A stretch of DNA of 35,430 bases, taken from an uncultured Geobacter sp. (GTDB lineage: Bacteria > Desulfobacterota > Desulfuromonadia > Geobacterales > Geobacteraceae). The stretch is taken from positions 1 to 35,430 of the forward strand of contig CAIWTU010000111.1 of assembly GCA_903915655.1 (NCBI GenBank). The letters are read 5' to 3'. Below, piece by piece: positions 24,370-33,946 of this stretch (position 1 is its first letter; every line of letters begins with the position of its first letter). The notes under the pieces are model-generated. The model was not told the DNA's origin. It worked only from the letters and a program-made list of their open reading frames with translations, and ran no database searches. A program made the position numbers and the translations under genes.

Positions 24370-25142
24370 TGCATAGTCAGAACGCTCCGGTTATCGAGCT
24401 TGATAAAGTAAATGTTTTGATGGACGAATATCTGATTCTGGAGGATATCTCCTTTACCGTGGAGTCCGGCCGGTTTGTCGGCATAATCGGCCCCAATGGC
24501 GCGGGTAAAACCACCCTTCTGAAGGTCATTCTGGGGCTGGTGACGCCAACCTCGGGAGAGGTCCGGCTGTTCGATGCGAAACCGGAGGCAACTCTCAAGA
24601 AGGGGCATTATATAGGTTACGTACCGCAACGCATTGATCTGGATCGGGATCTCCCTTTTTCCGTTATGGATGTTATTCTGATGGGAAGGGTTGGGGCGAT
24701 CGGACCGCTCAAATGGTTTAGCAGGAAAGATCGGGCCGATGCCGAAAAAAACCTGCGACTGGTTGAACTGCAGCAATGTGCGAACCGACCCATTGGCGAA
24801 CTTTCCGGAGGAGAGTTGCAGCGGGTGATGATAGCCCGCGCCCTTTCATGCGGGAGTCCAAAAATGTTGATTCTCGATGAGCCGACCGTGGGTGTGGATA
24901 TTACCCACCAGTATGCGTTTTACGAACTCCTAGCCAGACTGCGGACTGACCTCGGCTTGACAGTTCTCGTGGTTACCCACGAAGTCGGGATAATCAGCAA
25001 ATATGCCGATCAGATGATCTGTCTGAACCGGACCATGCATCTCCACTGCAACCTGGCTGAAGCTATGCGGGACCACGGGTTTGATGAGGCTGCACGTTGT
25101 GCGTTTGAGCAAATGTTCGGTATAGAGAGAGGACAAAATTGA
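24369..25142 (+). CDS. znuC: Metal ABC transporter ATP-binding protein (ZnuC-like)
   Basis: A 257-residue ABC ATPase. Walker A is GPNGAGKTT (41-49), the signature is LSGGELQRV, Walker B is MLILDEPTVGVD and the switch His lies in VVTHEVG. The Q-loop is in YVPQRIDLD. It energises uptake through the permease encoded next. The ATG overlaps the upstream stop by one base and its own stop overlaps the permease start by 4 bases, so the three genes are translationally coupled. The first residues (MHSQNAPVIELDKVNVL) are typical of the zinc/manganese group. Confidence 0.92.
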   Translation: MHSQNAPVIELDKVNVLMDEYLILEDISFTVESGRFVGIIGPNGAGKTTLLKVILGLVTPTSGEVRLFDAKPEATLKKGHYIGYVPQRIDLDRDLPFSVMDVILMGRVGAIGPLKWFSRKDRADAEKNLRLVELQQCANRPIGELSGGELQRVMIARALSCGSPKMLILDEPTVGVDITHQYAFYELLARLRTDLGLTVLVVTHEVGIISKYADQMICLNRTMHLHCNLAEAMRDHGFDEAARCAFEQMFGIERGQN

Positions 25143-25975
25143 TGTTTGTGGAGATGCTTTCCTTTGATTTTATGCAGCGGGCTTTTATCGGCGGGATTAT
25201 CGTCTGTCTTTTATGCTCTTTCCTCTCCTTCTTTGTTGTGCTTAAACGTCTCAGCTTCATAGGGGTGGGGATATCCCACTCGGCCCTTGGTGGCCTGGCC
25301 CTGGGAGTGATGACGGGGTTGAATCCTTTTCTCAGCGCTGGTATTTTTTCCACCCTGATCGCCTGGGCCATCGGCATAACCTCGAAGAAGGGGAAGGTTC
25401 ATGAAGATGTGACCATTGGCATTTTCTTCTCCGCTGCCATGGCCTTTGGTGTTGTCCTGATAAGTCTCTCCAGTGGTTACAAGGCGGACCTCTTTTCCCT
25501 TCTGTTCGGCAATATCCTGGCGATAACGGTCGAAGACCTCTGGGTGCTTGCCGGTTGCGGTCTGGCCGTGACTCTCTTCCTCGTTTTGATGTTCAAGGAA
25601 CTGCTGGCCATTTCCTTCGGTGAAGAGATTGCACGGATCGGGGGGCTCCCCGTGGAGCTTCTCTATTACGGCCTGCTGACTGCCATGGCAATTACAGTGG
25701 TGGCCTCCATCAAGGTGGTAGGTGTTATCCTTGTTGAAGCGCTGCTGGTCATCCCTGCCGCAACCGGTCTTCAACTCTCCATGAATTACCGATGGATGCT
25801 CTTCTTCTCCCTCCTTACCGGATTCCTTTCGGTGATTTTCGGACTTCTGCTCTCCTATGCATGCGATCTGCCGTCGGGTGCAACCATTGTGCTCTGTGCC
25901 GCAGTTCTCTTCGTTCTTGCCTTTCTCTTTTCCCCGCGCAAGGGGCTGCTGGTGAAAATGTTCAGGAAAGGGTAG
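25139..25975 (+). CDS. znuB: Metal ABC transporter permease (ZnuB-like)
   Basis: A 278-residue inner-membrane protein with about eight to nine hydrophobic helices of the ABC-3 family. Family segments are FMQRAFIGGIIVCLLCSFLS, LSFIGVGISHSALGGLALG and a central VGVILVEALLVIPAATGLQL. The ISHSALGG loop contains the conserved His near the channel. It forms the translocation path for the metal delivered by the binding protein. It is the last gene of the operon and converges with prfC after 36 bases. Zinc versus manganese specificity cannot be settled from sequence. Confidence 0.92.
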   Translation: MMFVEMLSFDFMQRAFIGGIIVCLLCSFLSFFVVLKRLSFIGVGISHSALGGLALGVMTGLNPFLSAGIFSTLIAWAIGITSKKGKVHEDVTIGIFFSAAMAFGVVLISLSSGYKADLFSLLFGNILAITVEDLWVLAGCGLAVTLFLVLMFKELLAISFGEEIARIGGLPVELLYYGLLTAMAITVVASIKVVGVILVEALLVIPAATGLQLSMNYRWMLFFSLLTGFLSVIFGLLLSYACDLPSGATIVLCAAVLFVLAFLFSPRKGLLVKMFRKG

Positions 25976-25981
25976 TAAAGC

Positions 25982-26008
25982 AAAAACCTCCCAGGCTCAA
26001 CGCCTTGG
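25982..26008 (-). terminator. Candidate intrinsic terminator of prfC
   Basis: On the minus strand, CCAAGGC, a 5-base loop and GCCTGG form a 6-bp stem with one bulge, followed by GAGG and TTTTT. It begins four bases after the prfC stop codon. On the plus strand it also follows the permease gene but has no T run there. Confidence 0.5.
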
Positions 26009-26011
26009 CTG

Positions 26012-27601
26012 TTACAGAGAGCTGTGCTCCTTGATGGGGTGGAACGTCAGCTCCTTCCAGTTGTCCATGGTGTTTTCGAGTCGCCACTGGCTGCCGGCCA
26101 GGTAAGCCAGATCGCCTTCACCGTCCGTATAAAGGTTCATTGCCTCTTTGCGCTGGAATTCCTCCATGCTTTTTCGGTCGCCGCTTATCCAGCGGGCCGT
26201 TACATAGCTTACCGGCTCGTAGGCGGACTTCACACCATATTCATGCTCCAATCTGTGCATCACCACCTCAAACTGGAGCAGTCCAACTGCACCAACGATC
26301 CAGTCAGCTCCCATAAGAGGCCGAAATACCTGGATTGTCCCTTCCTCTGCTAGTTGTACCAGCCCTTTCTCCAAAGCCTTGGATTTGAGCGGATTCAGCA
26401 GCCGGACTTTGCGGAAGTGTTCCGGGGCGAAATTCGGTATTCCGGTGTACTGCAATTCCTCACCCTGGGTAAAGGTGTCGCCGATCTTTATAGTCCCGTG
26501 ATTGTGTATGCCGATGATGTCGCCGGGGTAAGCCTCTTCTATGTTGGTCCGATCCTGGGCCATGAAAATGGTAGCGTTTGCGATCTGTACCTCACGCTTC
26601 AGGCGAACGTGCCGGACCTTCATTCCTTTGGTGAATTTCCCAGAGCAGATCCGGAAAAACGCGATCCTGTCTCGATGGGCCGGGTCCATATTGGCCTGGA
26701 TCTTAAAGGTAAAACCAGTGAATGGCTCCTCATAGGGGGAGACTTCCCTTGTTGCAGTTTCCCGTGGGAGTGGCGATGGAGCCTGTTCTACAAAGGTATC
26801 GAGCAGCTGCTGAATCCCGAAGGTGTTGATGGCGCTACCGAAGAATACCGGGGTCTGCCGTCCGCTCAGGTAGGCTTCCAGTTCGAACGGGTGAGATGCT
26901 CCCTCCAGAAGTTCTACCTCGCTGCGCAACTCGTCCACCTGTGAGACTAGCAGTTCATCGAGGCGCGGATCGTCAAGCCCCTGTACCGTGACGATTTCAC
27001 CCGTGCCATGGTCCGCTTCGGCATCAAAAAAAACAACCTCCTTGGTATACAGGTGGTAGGTGCCCCGAAACCGTTTGCCCATGCCGATCGGCCAGGTCAT
27101 GGGGGCGCATTGAATGTTCAGGTTTTTTTCGATGTCATCCAGCAGGTCGATAGGTTCACGTCCTTCCCGGTCGAGCTTGTTGATAAAAGTCATGATCGGC
27201 GTGTGGCGCAGTCGGCAGACTTCCAGCAGTTTTTTTGTCTGGCTCTCTACCCCTTTGACCGAGTCGATAACCATCAGTACCGAGTCGACAGCTGTCAGGG
27301 TCCGGTACGTGTCTTCGGAAAAGTCGTTATGGCCGGGGGTGTCGAGCAGGTTTATTTCATGGTCCCGGTAGTTGAATTTCATAACCGAAGAAGTAACCGA
27401 AATGCCGCGCTGTTTCTCCATTTCCATCCAGTCCGAAGTGGCGTGGCGGGCAGCCTTGCGGGCCCTGACTTCACCTGCCTGTTGGATGGCGCCGCCGAAC
27501 AGTAGAAGTTTTTCCGTAATGGTCGTCTTTCCTGCGTCGGGATGACTGATGATCGCGAAGGTTCGCCTTCGTTCTATTTCCTGCTGGTTCTGTTTTTTCA
27601 A
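26012..27601 (-). CDS. prfC: Peptide chain release factor 3
   Basis: A 529-residue translational GTPase of usual RF3 length. G motifs are SHPDAGKTT (19-27), [14 protein letters not shown] and NKLDREGR. The central barrel and C-terminal domain contain [26 protein letters not shown]-like text ([18 protein letters not shown]) and [12 protein letters not shown]3 ejects RF1/RF2 from ribosomes after peptide release. The start codon is TTG at 27601 with AGGAG nine bases upstream; no ATG lies upstream in frame near it. Initiation at TTG may limit its level. It is a single gene flanked by convergent znuB and divergent tatD. Confidence 0.96.
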   Translation of the reverse strand: MKKQNQQEIERRRTFAIISHPDAGKTTITEKLLLFGGAIQQAGEVRARKAARHATSDWMEMEKQRGISVTSSVMKFNYRDHEINLLDTPGHNDFSEDTYRTLTAVDSVLMVIDSVKGVESQTKKLLEVCRLRHTPIMTFINKLDREGREPIDLLDDIEKNLNIQCAPMTWPIGMGKRFRGTYHLYTKEVVFFDAEADHGTGEIVTVQGLDDPRLDELLVSQVDELRSEVELLEGASHPFELEAYLSGRQTPVFFGSAINTFGIQQLLDTFVEQAPSPLPRETATREVSPYEEPFTGFTFKIQANMDPAHRDRIAFFRICSGKFTKGMKVRHVRLKREVQIANATIFMAQDRTNIEEAYPGDIIGIHNHGTIKIGDTFTQGEELQYTGIPNFAPEHFRKVRLLNPLKSKALEKGLVQLAEEGTIQVFRPLMGADWIVGAVGLLQFEVVMHRLEHEYGVKSAYEPVSYVTARWISGDRKSMEEFQRKEAMNLYTDGEGDLAYLAGSQWRLENTMDNWKELTFHPIKEHSSL

Positions 27602-27702
27602 TGGAACTACTCCTGCCCGAAAATATATGCGTTGAAGCGTAGCTTTATCGATCTGCCGGATTACCGCTCATCCGGATTTTGCTCGGAGATCAAGACAAAA
27701 TA

Positions 27703-27727
27703 AAGGCGAAGAGTCTCTCTTCGCCTT
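27703..27727. terminator. Perfect 11-bp hairpin in the prfC-tatD divergent spacer
   Basis: AAGGCGAAGAG (27703-27713), loop TCT and CTCTTCGCCTT (27717-27727) pair perfectly. On the minus strand it is followed by TATTTTG, giving a terminator-like shape for transcripts coming from about 27730-27860, where no gene is known. On the plus strand no T run follows. The 284-base spacer holds nothing else that I recognise as a gene. Confidence 0.6.
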
Positions 27728-27885
27728 CCCTGTGCCACCATAATTACATTTTTACTGTGAGGAGGGCAATAGAAAAGTATTCACTACTGTAATTCGGTAA
27801 AGAGAAACCGCTTCCATTTTTTCAGGACAAGATGATACATTTAAGAACGGGAACGTACGCTGGTTAAATGAATTACGGAGATTCC

Positions 27886-28644
27886 ATGTTTATTGATACC
27901 CACTGTCACCTTGACCATCCTTCCCTGTTGGCTCGTTTGCCTGAGCTGCTCAAGGCTGCGGAGCGGGTAAGGGTAACAAGATATATCATTCCCGGCGTTG
28001 GCCCGGATTGCTGGGAATCAATCTCTGCTCTGGCAGAAAGCCGTGACGGCATATTGCCGGCATATGGGCTGCACCCGATGCTTGCGGATCAGTATCAGGA
28101 TGATCTGATTGAGAAACTTGTGTTTTATGCGAAGGACGCCGTCGCTGTTGGGGAGATCGGACTCGACTATGGGGTGGAGGGTGTCTCCCGCGAACAGCAG
28201 ATTCTCGCGTTGCGCGGCCAGTTGCGGTTTGCGGTTGAAACCGGGCTGCCGGTTTTATTTCACTGCCGGAAGGCTTTTCAGGACCTGCTCAGAATTGCGA
28301 AAGAGGAGAACGTGCAGCGGGTAGGGGGGGTAATGCATGCCTTTTCCGGAAGTATCGAAACTGCCGAAGAGTTTTTAAAACTAGGTCTTTTGATATCCAT
28401 TTCAGGGACGATTACCTACCGTAATGCTAAGCGGCCGATAGCGTTAGTTGATAAGCTTCCACTGGATTGCCTCCTTCTGGAAACCGATGCACCCGATATG
28501 ACCCCCGAACCTTATCGAGGTCGGGTAAACGAGCCAGCTTTTTTGATAGAGATTGCCCGGAAGGTTGCTGAAGTCAAGGGTGTCGAACTGGAAGAAGTGG
28601 CTGAAGTTACCACAAGGAATGCCGGGCTGCTTTTCAGATGCTAG
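27886..28644 (+). CDS. tatD: TatD-family metal-dependent DNase
   Basis: A 252-residue TIM-barrel hydrolase starting MFIDTHCHLDHPS. I choose ATG 27886 over ATG 27868 because CGGAG lies at the right distance and the metal-binding HCHLD then starts at residue 6. Metal ligands are visible in HCHLD, VGEIGLDYG (Glu), FHCRKAF (His), HAFSGS (His) and LETDAPDM (Asp). TatD proteins are 3'-5' exonucleases for DNA/RNA and may act in repair and fragmentation of DNA. It precedes tcdA by 43 bases and is probably cotranscribed with it. Confidence 0.93.
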   Translation: MFIDTHCHLDHPSLLARLPELLKAAERVRVTRYIIPGVGPDCWESISALAESRDGILPAYGLHPMLADQYQDDLIEKLVFYAKDAVAVGEIGLDYGVEGVSREQQILALRGQLRFAVETGLPVLFHCRKAFQDLLRIAKEENVQRVGGVMHAFSGSIETAEEFLKLGLLISISGTITYRNAKRPIALVDKLPLDCLLLETDAPDMTPEPYRGRVNEPAFLIEIARKVAEVKGVELEEVAEVTTRNAGLLFRC

Positions 28645-28687
28645 ATCTACCCTTAATCGCCACCACTGTTAATAAAAGAGGTTTTAT

Positions 28688-29458
28688 ATGTCCGAGCTGC
28701 ATCGTTTCTCCCGTACCGAGCTTCTTGTTGGCTCCCAAAACCTGGAAAAGCTGAAAAATTCCACCGTGGCAGTCTTCGGACTGGGGGGGGTCGGTGGTTA
28801 TGCCGCTGAAGCCCTCTGCCGTTCGGGGGTCGGCCGGATTATCATCATAGACTTCGACGATGTCTGTCTGACAAATATCAACCGACAGATTCATGCCATG
28901 GATGGGACTGTCGGCAAGTCGAAGGCCCTGCTGATGGCCGAACGATTACGGCTGATAAATCCTGCCGCCGATATCGTGCCGTTCCGGGATTTTTACTCCG
29001 CGGAGAACAGCGATTTTCTCCTCTCCGGGGAGTACGACTATGTGCTGGATGCCATAGATCACATAACCAGCAAGCTGCATTTGATAAAAAGCTGTCGGGA
29101 GATGGGAATCCCCATCATATCGAGCATGGGCGCTGCGGCAAAAGTCGATCCGACCAAGATAATGGTCGCGGATATTGCCGATACCAGCAAGTGCCGCATG
29201 GCCAAGGTAGTGCGTAAGTTGTTGAAAAAGCAGGGGGTAGTAGAGGGGGTCAAGGTCGTTTTTTCAACCGAAGAATACCTGGAGCCAATGTTGCATGAAA
29301 ATCATTGCAGGGAAAAATGTATCTGTCCCAATAAAGAGGAGCAGCTTTTTTCCTGCAGGCATCGGAGGGTCGTCCTCGGGAGCAGTTCATTCATTCCCGG
29401 AATTTTCGGGCTGACCATGGCGGGAGTGGTGATTAATGACCTCCTGAAGGAGGGCTAG
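28688..29458 (+). CDS. tcdA: tRNA threonylcarbamoyladenosine dehydratase (ThiF/MoeB-like E1 enzyme)
   Basis: A 256-residue ThiF-superfamily ATPase. It begins RFSRTELLVGSQNLEKLKNS and has the nucleotide-binding VFGLGGVGGYAAEAL (29-43), DFDDVCLTNINRQ and the DAIDHITSKLHL segment. The length, with loss of the C-terminal rhodanese, matches TcdA/CsdL, which cyclises t6A37 to ct6A in tRNA using ATP. The CREKCICPN pair of cysteines recalls the family's region with conserved Cys. It lies 43 bases after tatD. Other ThiF-like roles are possible but less likely. Confidence 0.88.
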   Translation: MSELHRFSRTELLVGSQNLEKLKNSTVAVFGLGGVGGYAAEALCRSGVGRIIIIDFDDVCLTNINRQIHAMDGTVGKSKALLMAERLRLINPAADIVPFRDFYSAENSDFLLSGEYDYVLDAIDHITSKLHLIKSCREMGIPIISSMGAAAKVDPTKIMVADIADTSKCRMAKVVRKLLKKQGVVEGVKVVFSTEEYLEPMLHENHCREKCICPNKEEQLFSCRHRRVVLGSSSFIPGIFGLTMAGVVINDLLKEG

Positions 29459-29540
29459 TGTCAAGGATCAGAGATTTTGTCAAGGTATGTTGAGCCCGGT
29501 TATTTTCGGGTAAACTAATCAATAGGGGAGGGGTTTTGTT

Positions 29541-30038
29541 ATGGGTAAGGAATATACGGTTCAGGAAGCATTGCGAATGGCTATCCGTACGGAGAAGGGG
29601 AGTATGGATTTTTACGAAAAGGCCGCGGCGGTAACCAGAAACGGGAGGGCTAAAAAAGTCTTCAGTCTCCTTGCCGAAGAGGAGGCTGAACATCTTAAAT
29701 CTTTTTTTGAACATTTTGAGGGGGACGAGTTCGGTACCCTGAACTCTTTTGCGGGGTCACCCCCCGACCCTTCTTCGCCAACCTACCTTGCTCTGGCAAA
29801 GGCTGTTGACAGGGATACCCACGAACAGAAGGCCCTTGAGATAGCTCTTCTGGAGGAGATGTCCTGCATCGAATCCTATACCAAGTTTGCAAGGGATATT
29901 GTTGATCCGGTGGTAAGGGCCATCTTCGAGCGGGTCATAAGAGAGACGCGGAAACACTCCGAACTTATAGAGGCGGAATACGCCCATCTGATGCGGATGG
30001 TGCACGAATCAGACCAGGACATCTACGTTAGGGAGTGA
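29541..30038 (+). CDS. Ferritin-like diiron protein (rubrerythrin-related, no rubredoxin domain)
   Basis: A 165-residue four-helix protein. Candidate iron ligands are Glu18 in AIRTEKGSMDFYEKAA, Glu48 and His51 in LLAEEEAEHLKSFF, and a second pair in LEEMSCIESY and ETRKHSELIE, the ExxH arrangement of rubrerythrin and erythrin-type proteins. No C-terminal CxxC rubredoxin domain is present. In anaerobes such proteins remove peroxide or store iron. ATG 29541 follows AGGGGAGGGG. It sits 82 bases after tcdA and could be in the same transcript. The exact activity is unknown. Confidence 0.85.
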   Translation: MGKEYTVQEALRMAIRTEKGSMDFYEKAAAVTRNGRAKKVFSLLAEEEAEHLKSFFEHFEGDEFGTLNSFAGSPPDPSSPTYLALAKAVDRDTHEQKALEIALLEEMSCIESYTKFARDIVDPVVRAIFERVIRETRKHSELIEAEYAHLMRMVHESDQDIYVRE

Positions 30039-30160
30039 TGATAAGGGGACGTTCTTAATTCATTAACTAACCTTTTTGTCTGCGATGGCAGCGAGCTCCG
30101 GACAGTTTTTGATAAGCACTCTTTGAGTCCCCTCGACCGTATTGTGTTGTCAGCACGCCA

Positions 30161-30595
30161 TCACAAAGCATCGTGCATACTGTCTTTCAACGCAGCATCT
30201 TTTTTCTTGATCAGATAGTAACCGATGGAGAGGGCCAGAATGATGGCGGCAATTCCCACCAGAGCAAAGCCTGACAAATCCTTTACATCAAGAATGATAA
30301 CTTTCCGGGCAATTGCGATAATAGCAACGGCCATAACTATCTGAGCATGATCAGTTGATTCACCCATGTAAGTTTTGGCAATGGTATCCAAAAGCTCAAG
30401 GCCAATCAGCACAAGCATAAAGAGGCCGAAAATTTCCAGCAACTCGTCAATTTCCAATATTAAAATTGGTGGAGTTATGATGTCCTTAACAATTACCCAG
30501 GTGAGCTCAACAGTGCTGAGAAGTAGAACTAATGCCATAAGGGCAACGAGAACCCGGATAATTATTTTTTCAAAACTCTTTATTAACGGCAACAT
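30161..30595 (-). CDS. PsiE-family membrane protein
   Basis: A 144-residue inner-membrane protein with four hydrophobic helices and a short charged C-terminus (LIKKKDAALKDSMHDAL). Family features are the FEKIIIRVLVALMALVLLLS start, a central GLFMLVLIGLELLDTI and ARKVIILDVKD. PsiE was named for phosphate-starvation induction in E. coli but its function is unknown. The upstream in-frame ATG codons at 30628/30625 are less likely than ATG 30595, which has GGGGAG eight bases before it. It follows the broken dioxygenase gene closely (stop at 30633), so both may have been one operon. Confidence 0.8.
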   Translation of the reverse strand: MLPLIKSFEKIIIRVLVALMALVLLLSTVELTWVIVKDIITPPILILEIDELLEIFGLFMLVLIGLELLDTIAKTYMGESTDHAQIVMAVAIIAIARKVIILDVKDLSGFALVGIAAIILALSIGYYLIKKKDAALKDSMHDAL

Positions 30596-30632
30596 GCTTT
30601 GTCTCCCCTGTAATGATTTAACCATCAAAAAT

Positions 30633-31151
30633 TCAGCGTCCTAGCGCGTCCCTCGCCTTACCTTCACCCTGCTTCTCCGGTTCTAACACGAGGTCAAGCG
30701 TCGCTCCCTTTTTCCCTTTTTTCGGATAGTGCTGGGTTATCAGACCTTCGAATCCTTTCGCATCGACCAATATGTGAATGTGAGACGGTCGGCGCCCGTA
30801 GGGTGGCGGCGCGCTGGTCTGCAAACGTTAGCGACCGGATCGATCGGAAAAAAGAGTCGCCCGGTGTGCGTCATCATAGGTACCGTCAGGACCTACCTGC
30901 CAGATTTCAATCCGGACATTGTGCAACGGACGACAATCACCCGCAGAACGAACCGTTCCGCTTACAATATAACCTTTTCCTATGCTGGTACGTTCCGGAG
31001 CGTTCGGGCGGTAAAACGGGCCGATTTCATCCCACGGGGTTGGTGAGCATGTCACTGCCAGGGTGTATTCGCTGGTTGAAACTATTAACAGAAGGATAAA
31101 AAGGGCGGTTACATTGTGTCTGCAGATAATGCTTTTCTGAAAATCAATCAT
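30633..31151 (-). pseudogene. Exported intradiol ring-cleavage dioxygenase-like protein with one in-frame stop
   Basis: One continuous frame from ATG 31151 to 30633 encodes 172 codons interrupted only by TAA at 30830-30828. Residues 10-32 (ALFILLLIVSTSEYTLA) look like a signal peptide. Then follow WDEIGPFYRPNAPERT, IEIWQVGPDGTYDD, LFSDRSGR, the stop, RLQTSAPPPYGRRPSHIHIL and QHYPKKGK. The four iron ligands of the protocatechuate 3,4-dioxygenase fold (two Tyr in GTYDD and PPPYG, two His in SHIHI) are all kept. TAA stands where homologues have Tyr (GRY), one base from TAC/TAT. This is either a very recent pseudogene, a sequencing error or a readthrough case. The native substrate is unknown; extracytoplasmic members exist but are poorly characterised. 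Confidence 0.82.
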
Positions 31152-31213
31152 CTGTGCCCCCCTATCTCAGTTATAAATCCTCAAATAAAAATCAGATATG
31201 AGTTTATTCATCG

Positions 31214-33946
31214 TCAGAAACGGTTTCTAATCAATTTGTCAAGCGATATCGCCGGCAGCACGATTGCGCCTGCTGCCATGGCATACAACCAGGCCCGGGC
31301 GTCGAGCGCTGCCGAAGCAAAAAGTGTCTGCAGCGGCGGCAGGTAGATGAAGCATGCCTGGAGCAGCAGCAGCAGGCCGATACCGATAAAGATTGCCGGA
31401 TTGCTGAATACCCCCTGGGTAAAGAGTGAGTCACGCAGGGATCGACAATTGAGCAGATAGAATATCTGGGTGAAGGTGATGCTGGTCACGCAGAGGGTCT
31501 GCGCTTCGGCCAGCGCCAGAGCATGCCGGGCGATCGTCACCGGTTCAGGGCCGATGATCCGGAAGTATTCCCAGAGAAACAGGCCGCAGGCTCCTGTGGA
31601 CATGAGTATGGCCACCAAAATCAGGCGTGCAACAATGAAACCGGAAAAGACCGGCTCGTCGGGAGAACGCGGCATGCGCCGCATGGTGTTTGGCTCCAGC
31701 ACCTCGAAGGCGAGCGGGATCGAGAGCGTGACACTTGCCACCAGGTTGATCCAGAGAGTCTGGCTGGGGGACATAGCCATGAGCAGCTCATTCACCCCGT
31801 CGACCCGCACCGTCGGGAAGAAAAACATTGATGCCGTCAGAGTACAGGCCAGGCCCAGATTGGTGGGGAGCACGAATGCCAGGGACTTTATAAGATTGTC
31901 GTAGACCCGGCGTCCCTCTTCCACCGCTGCGGTGATGGAAGCAAAATTATCATCCATCAGGACAACTTTGGCCGCCTCCTTGGATACCGCTGTGCCGGTA
32001 ATACCCATGGCGATCCCGATATCGGCCCGTTTGAGGGCCGGGGCGTCGTTGACGCCATCGCCGGTCATGGCAACCACGTGGCGCTGGGACTGGAGAGCCT
32101 GCACGAGCTGTATTTTATGTTCCGGCGCCACGCGGGCAAAAACATTGGTACTCATGACAGCCGACTGGAGCTCTATGTCAGAGAGGCCATCCAGGTCGCG
32201 ACCCGTAAGGGCTGACTGCCCATGATGGAGCAGACCGAGCTGTCGACCGATGGCTTCGGCCGTTACGGGATGGTCGCCGGTGATCATTTTGACCGTGATG
32301 CCGGCGCTATGGCAGATCCGGATGGCGTCCATGGCTTCGGTTCGGGGAGGATCAATCATGCAGAGCAGACCGGAAAATTGAAGGTTCATTGCAACGTCAT
32401 CGGGAGAAATCTCTTCTGCGGCAACGTCCCGGCGGTAGGCAAAGGCAATAACCCGCATCCCCTGGCGGGCGTAGGTTGCCATGGCTTCATTCACGGTTTG
32501 CTGCTCCGCCGTCTCCATCGTGCAGCGCTCAAGGACTGTTTCCGGCGCCCCCTTGAGCAGGATACGGTTTTCGCCGTCAATCCGGTTCAGAGTAGCCATG
32601 AATTTGGTGTCCGACTCGAAGGGGATAACGTCAAGGCGTAGGTGACGACTGCGGAATTCGTGGGCATTCAATCCCGCTTTCTGGCCGGCAACCACCAGAG
32701 CGGCTTCTGTCGGATCACCGGTGATATCCCAACCGTCTCCCCCGGGGCGCAGCACGGAATCATTGCAGAGGACGGCAATGGAGAGCAGCTCCTGCAGTGA
32801 TGGAGGAACGGTCGTCAGGCGGACACCATCATGTTCGATTTCGCCTTCCGGTGCGTAGCCGATGCCGGAAAACCGGTATTCGCGCCCTTCCAGCCATGCT
32901 ACCTGGACAGTCATCTCATTGCGGGTCAGGGTGCCGGTCTTGTCCGAGCAGATGACCATTGTTGACCCCAGGGTTTCGACCGCCGGAAGATGACGGACAA
33001 CAGCATGCCGTTCGGCCATGCGCCGGACGCCGACCGCCAGGCAGATGGTAATAACCGCCGGCAGCCCCTCGGGGATTGCCGCCACGGCCAGAGAGACGGC
33101 AACCATGAGGGCTTCGCCCACCGGAGCGCCCTTGATCCAGATGCCGAAAACGATCAGAATCGCCACCACGACCAGAACAGCGATGGTGATGCCGGTAGTG
33201 ACTTTTGCTAATTGCCGCGTCAGCGGGGTCTCCAGCTGTGTTGTCTGATTGAGCAGCGCGTTGATCCGCCCCAGCTCGGTGTTGTTCCCCGTGGCGACAA
33301 CCACGCCGGTGGCCGTACCCTGCACCACCAGGGTGCCACTGTAGGCCATACAAAAACGGTCTCCCAGTTGTGAGTCCGGCTCTGCCGCGTCGGGACGCTT
33401 TGCCACCGGCAGAGACTCGCCGGTCAAGGCGGCTTCCTCGACAAGCAGGTTCTTGACCCGGATCAACCGGAGGTCGGCCGGAACTTTGTCACCGCTCTGC
33501 AGTGTTACCACGTCACCAGGCACCAATCCATCCGCCGACACCGCGATAGACTGGCCGTTCCTCAGGGCTGTAGCTGCTTCAGGAATCATGGCGGCAAGCG
33601 CCTCAATGGCCTTGCCGGCCCGGTATTCCTGGATAAGGCCGATGATGGCATTGATGCCCACCGCACCAAATACAACCGCTGCATCAGTAGGTTTTTTAAG
33701 TGCAACAGCCAGAGCGCCGGCGGCAAGCAGCAGCCAGCCGATCGGGTTATTGATCTGTCGCCAGAAGATGAGCCAGGGGCTGGTTCCTCCGCTCCGGGCA
33801 AGGCTGTTGGCACCGAAGCGTTGTAACCGTTCCGCGACTTCATTGTCATTCAAGCCGTTTGGACGTGTATCCAGACGGACTATGACTTCGTGGTCAGATG
33901 AAGCATGCCACGGAATTTCTTCTGACTGTGGTAGACTCTTCTGCAT
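31214..33946 (-). CDS. Cation-transporting P-type ATPase, Ca2+ (P2A) type
   Basis: A 910-residue P-type ATPase of full length. The N-terminal cation ATPase domain includes LTGESLPVAKR (TGES at 175-178). Helix M4 has AAIPEGLPAVITICLAVG (PEGLP at 292-296), typical of Ca2+ pumps of the SERCA/PMR1 group. The phosphorylation site is DKTGTLT from residue 335, and TGDGVNDAPALK closes the P domain, followed by six C-terminal helices. It should export Ca2+ (or Mn2+) from the cytoplasm. ATG 33946 is preceded by GGAGAGGAG. It lies between two pseudogenes, in the same direction, and looks intact. Metal specificity is inferred from the PEGLP motif only. Confidence 0.92.
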   Translation of the reverse strand: MQKSLPQSEEIPWHASSDHEVIVRLDTRPNGLNDNEVAERLQRFGANSLARSGGTSPWLIFWRQINNPIGWLLLAAGALAVALKKPTDAAVVFGAVGINAIIGLIQEYRAGKAIEALAAMIPEAATALRNGQSIAVSADGLVPGDVVTLQSGDKVPADLRLIRVKNLLVEEAALTGESLPVAKRPDAAEPDSQLGDRFCMAYSGTLVVQGTATGVVVATGNNTELGRINALLNQTTQLETPLTRQLAKVTTGITIAVLVVVAILIVFGIWIKGAPVGEALMVAVSLAVAAIPEGLPAVITICLAVGVRRMAERHAVVRHLPAVETLGSTMVICSDKTGTLTRNEMTVQVAWLEGREYRFSGIGYAPEGEIEHDGVRLTTVPPSLQELLSIAVLCNDSVLRPGGDGWDITGDPTEAALVVAGQKAGLNAHEFRSRHLRLDVIPFESDTKFMATLNRIDGENRILLKGAPETVLERCTMETAEQQTVNEAMATYARQGMRVIAFAYRRDVAAEEISPDDVAMNLQFSGLLCMIDPPRTEAMDAIRICHSAGITVKMITGDHPVTAEAIGRQLGLLHHGQSALTGRDLDGLSDIELQSAVMSTNVFARVAPEHKIQLVQALQSQRHVVAMTGDGVNDAPALKRADIGIAMGITGTAVSKEAAKVVLMDDNFASITAAVEEGRRVYDNLIKSLAFVLPTNLGLACTLTASMFFFPTVRVDGVNELLMAMSPSQTLWINLVASVTLSIPLAFEVLEPNTMRRMPRSPDEPVFSGFIVARLILVAILMSTGACGLFLWEYFRIIGPEPVTIARHALALAEAQTLCVTSITFTQIFYLLNCRSLRDSLFTQGVFSNPAIFIGIGLLLLLQACFIYLPPLQTLFASAALDARAWLYAMAAGAIVLPAISLDKLIRNRF

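Noticed and set aside
28828-30828. A common genetic-code change to explain all in-frame stops in the window
   Set aside because: The stops are of all three types (TGA, TAG, TAA), and the intact genes use them as normal terminators.
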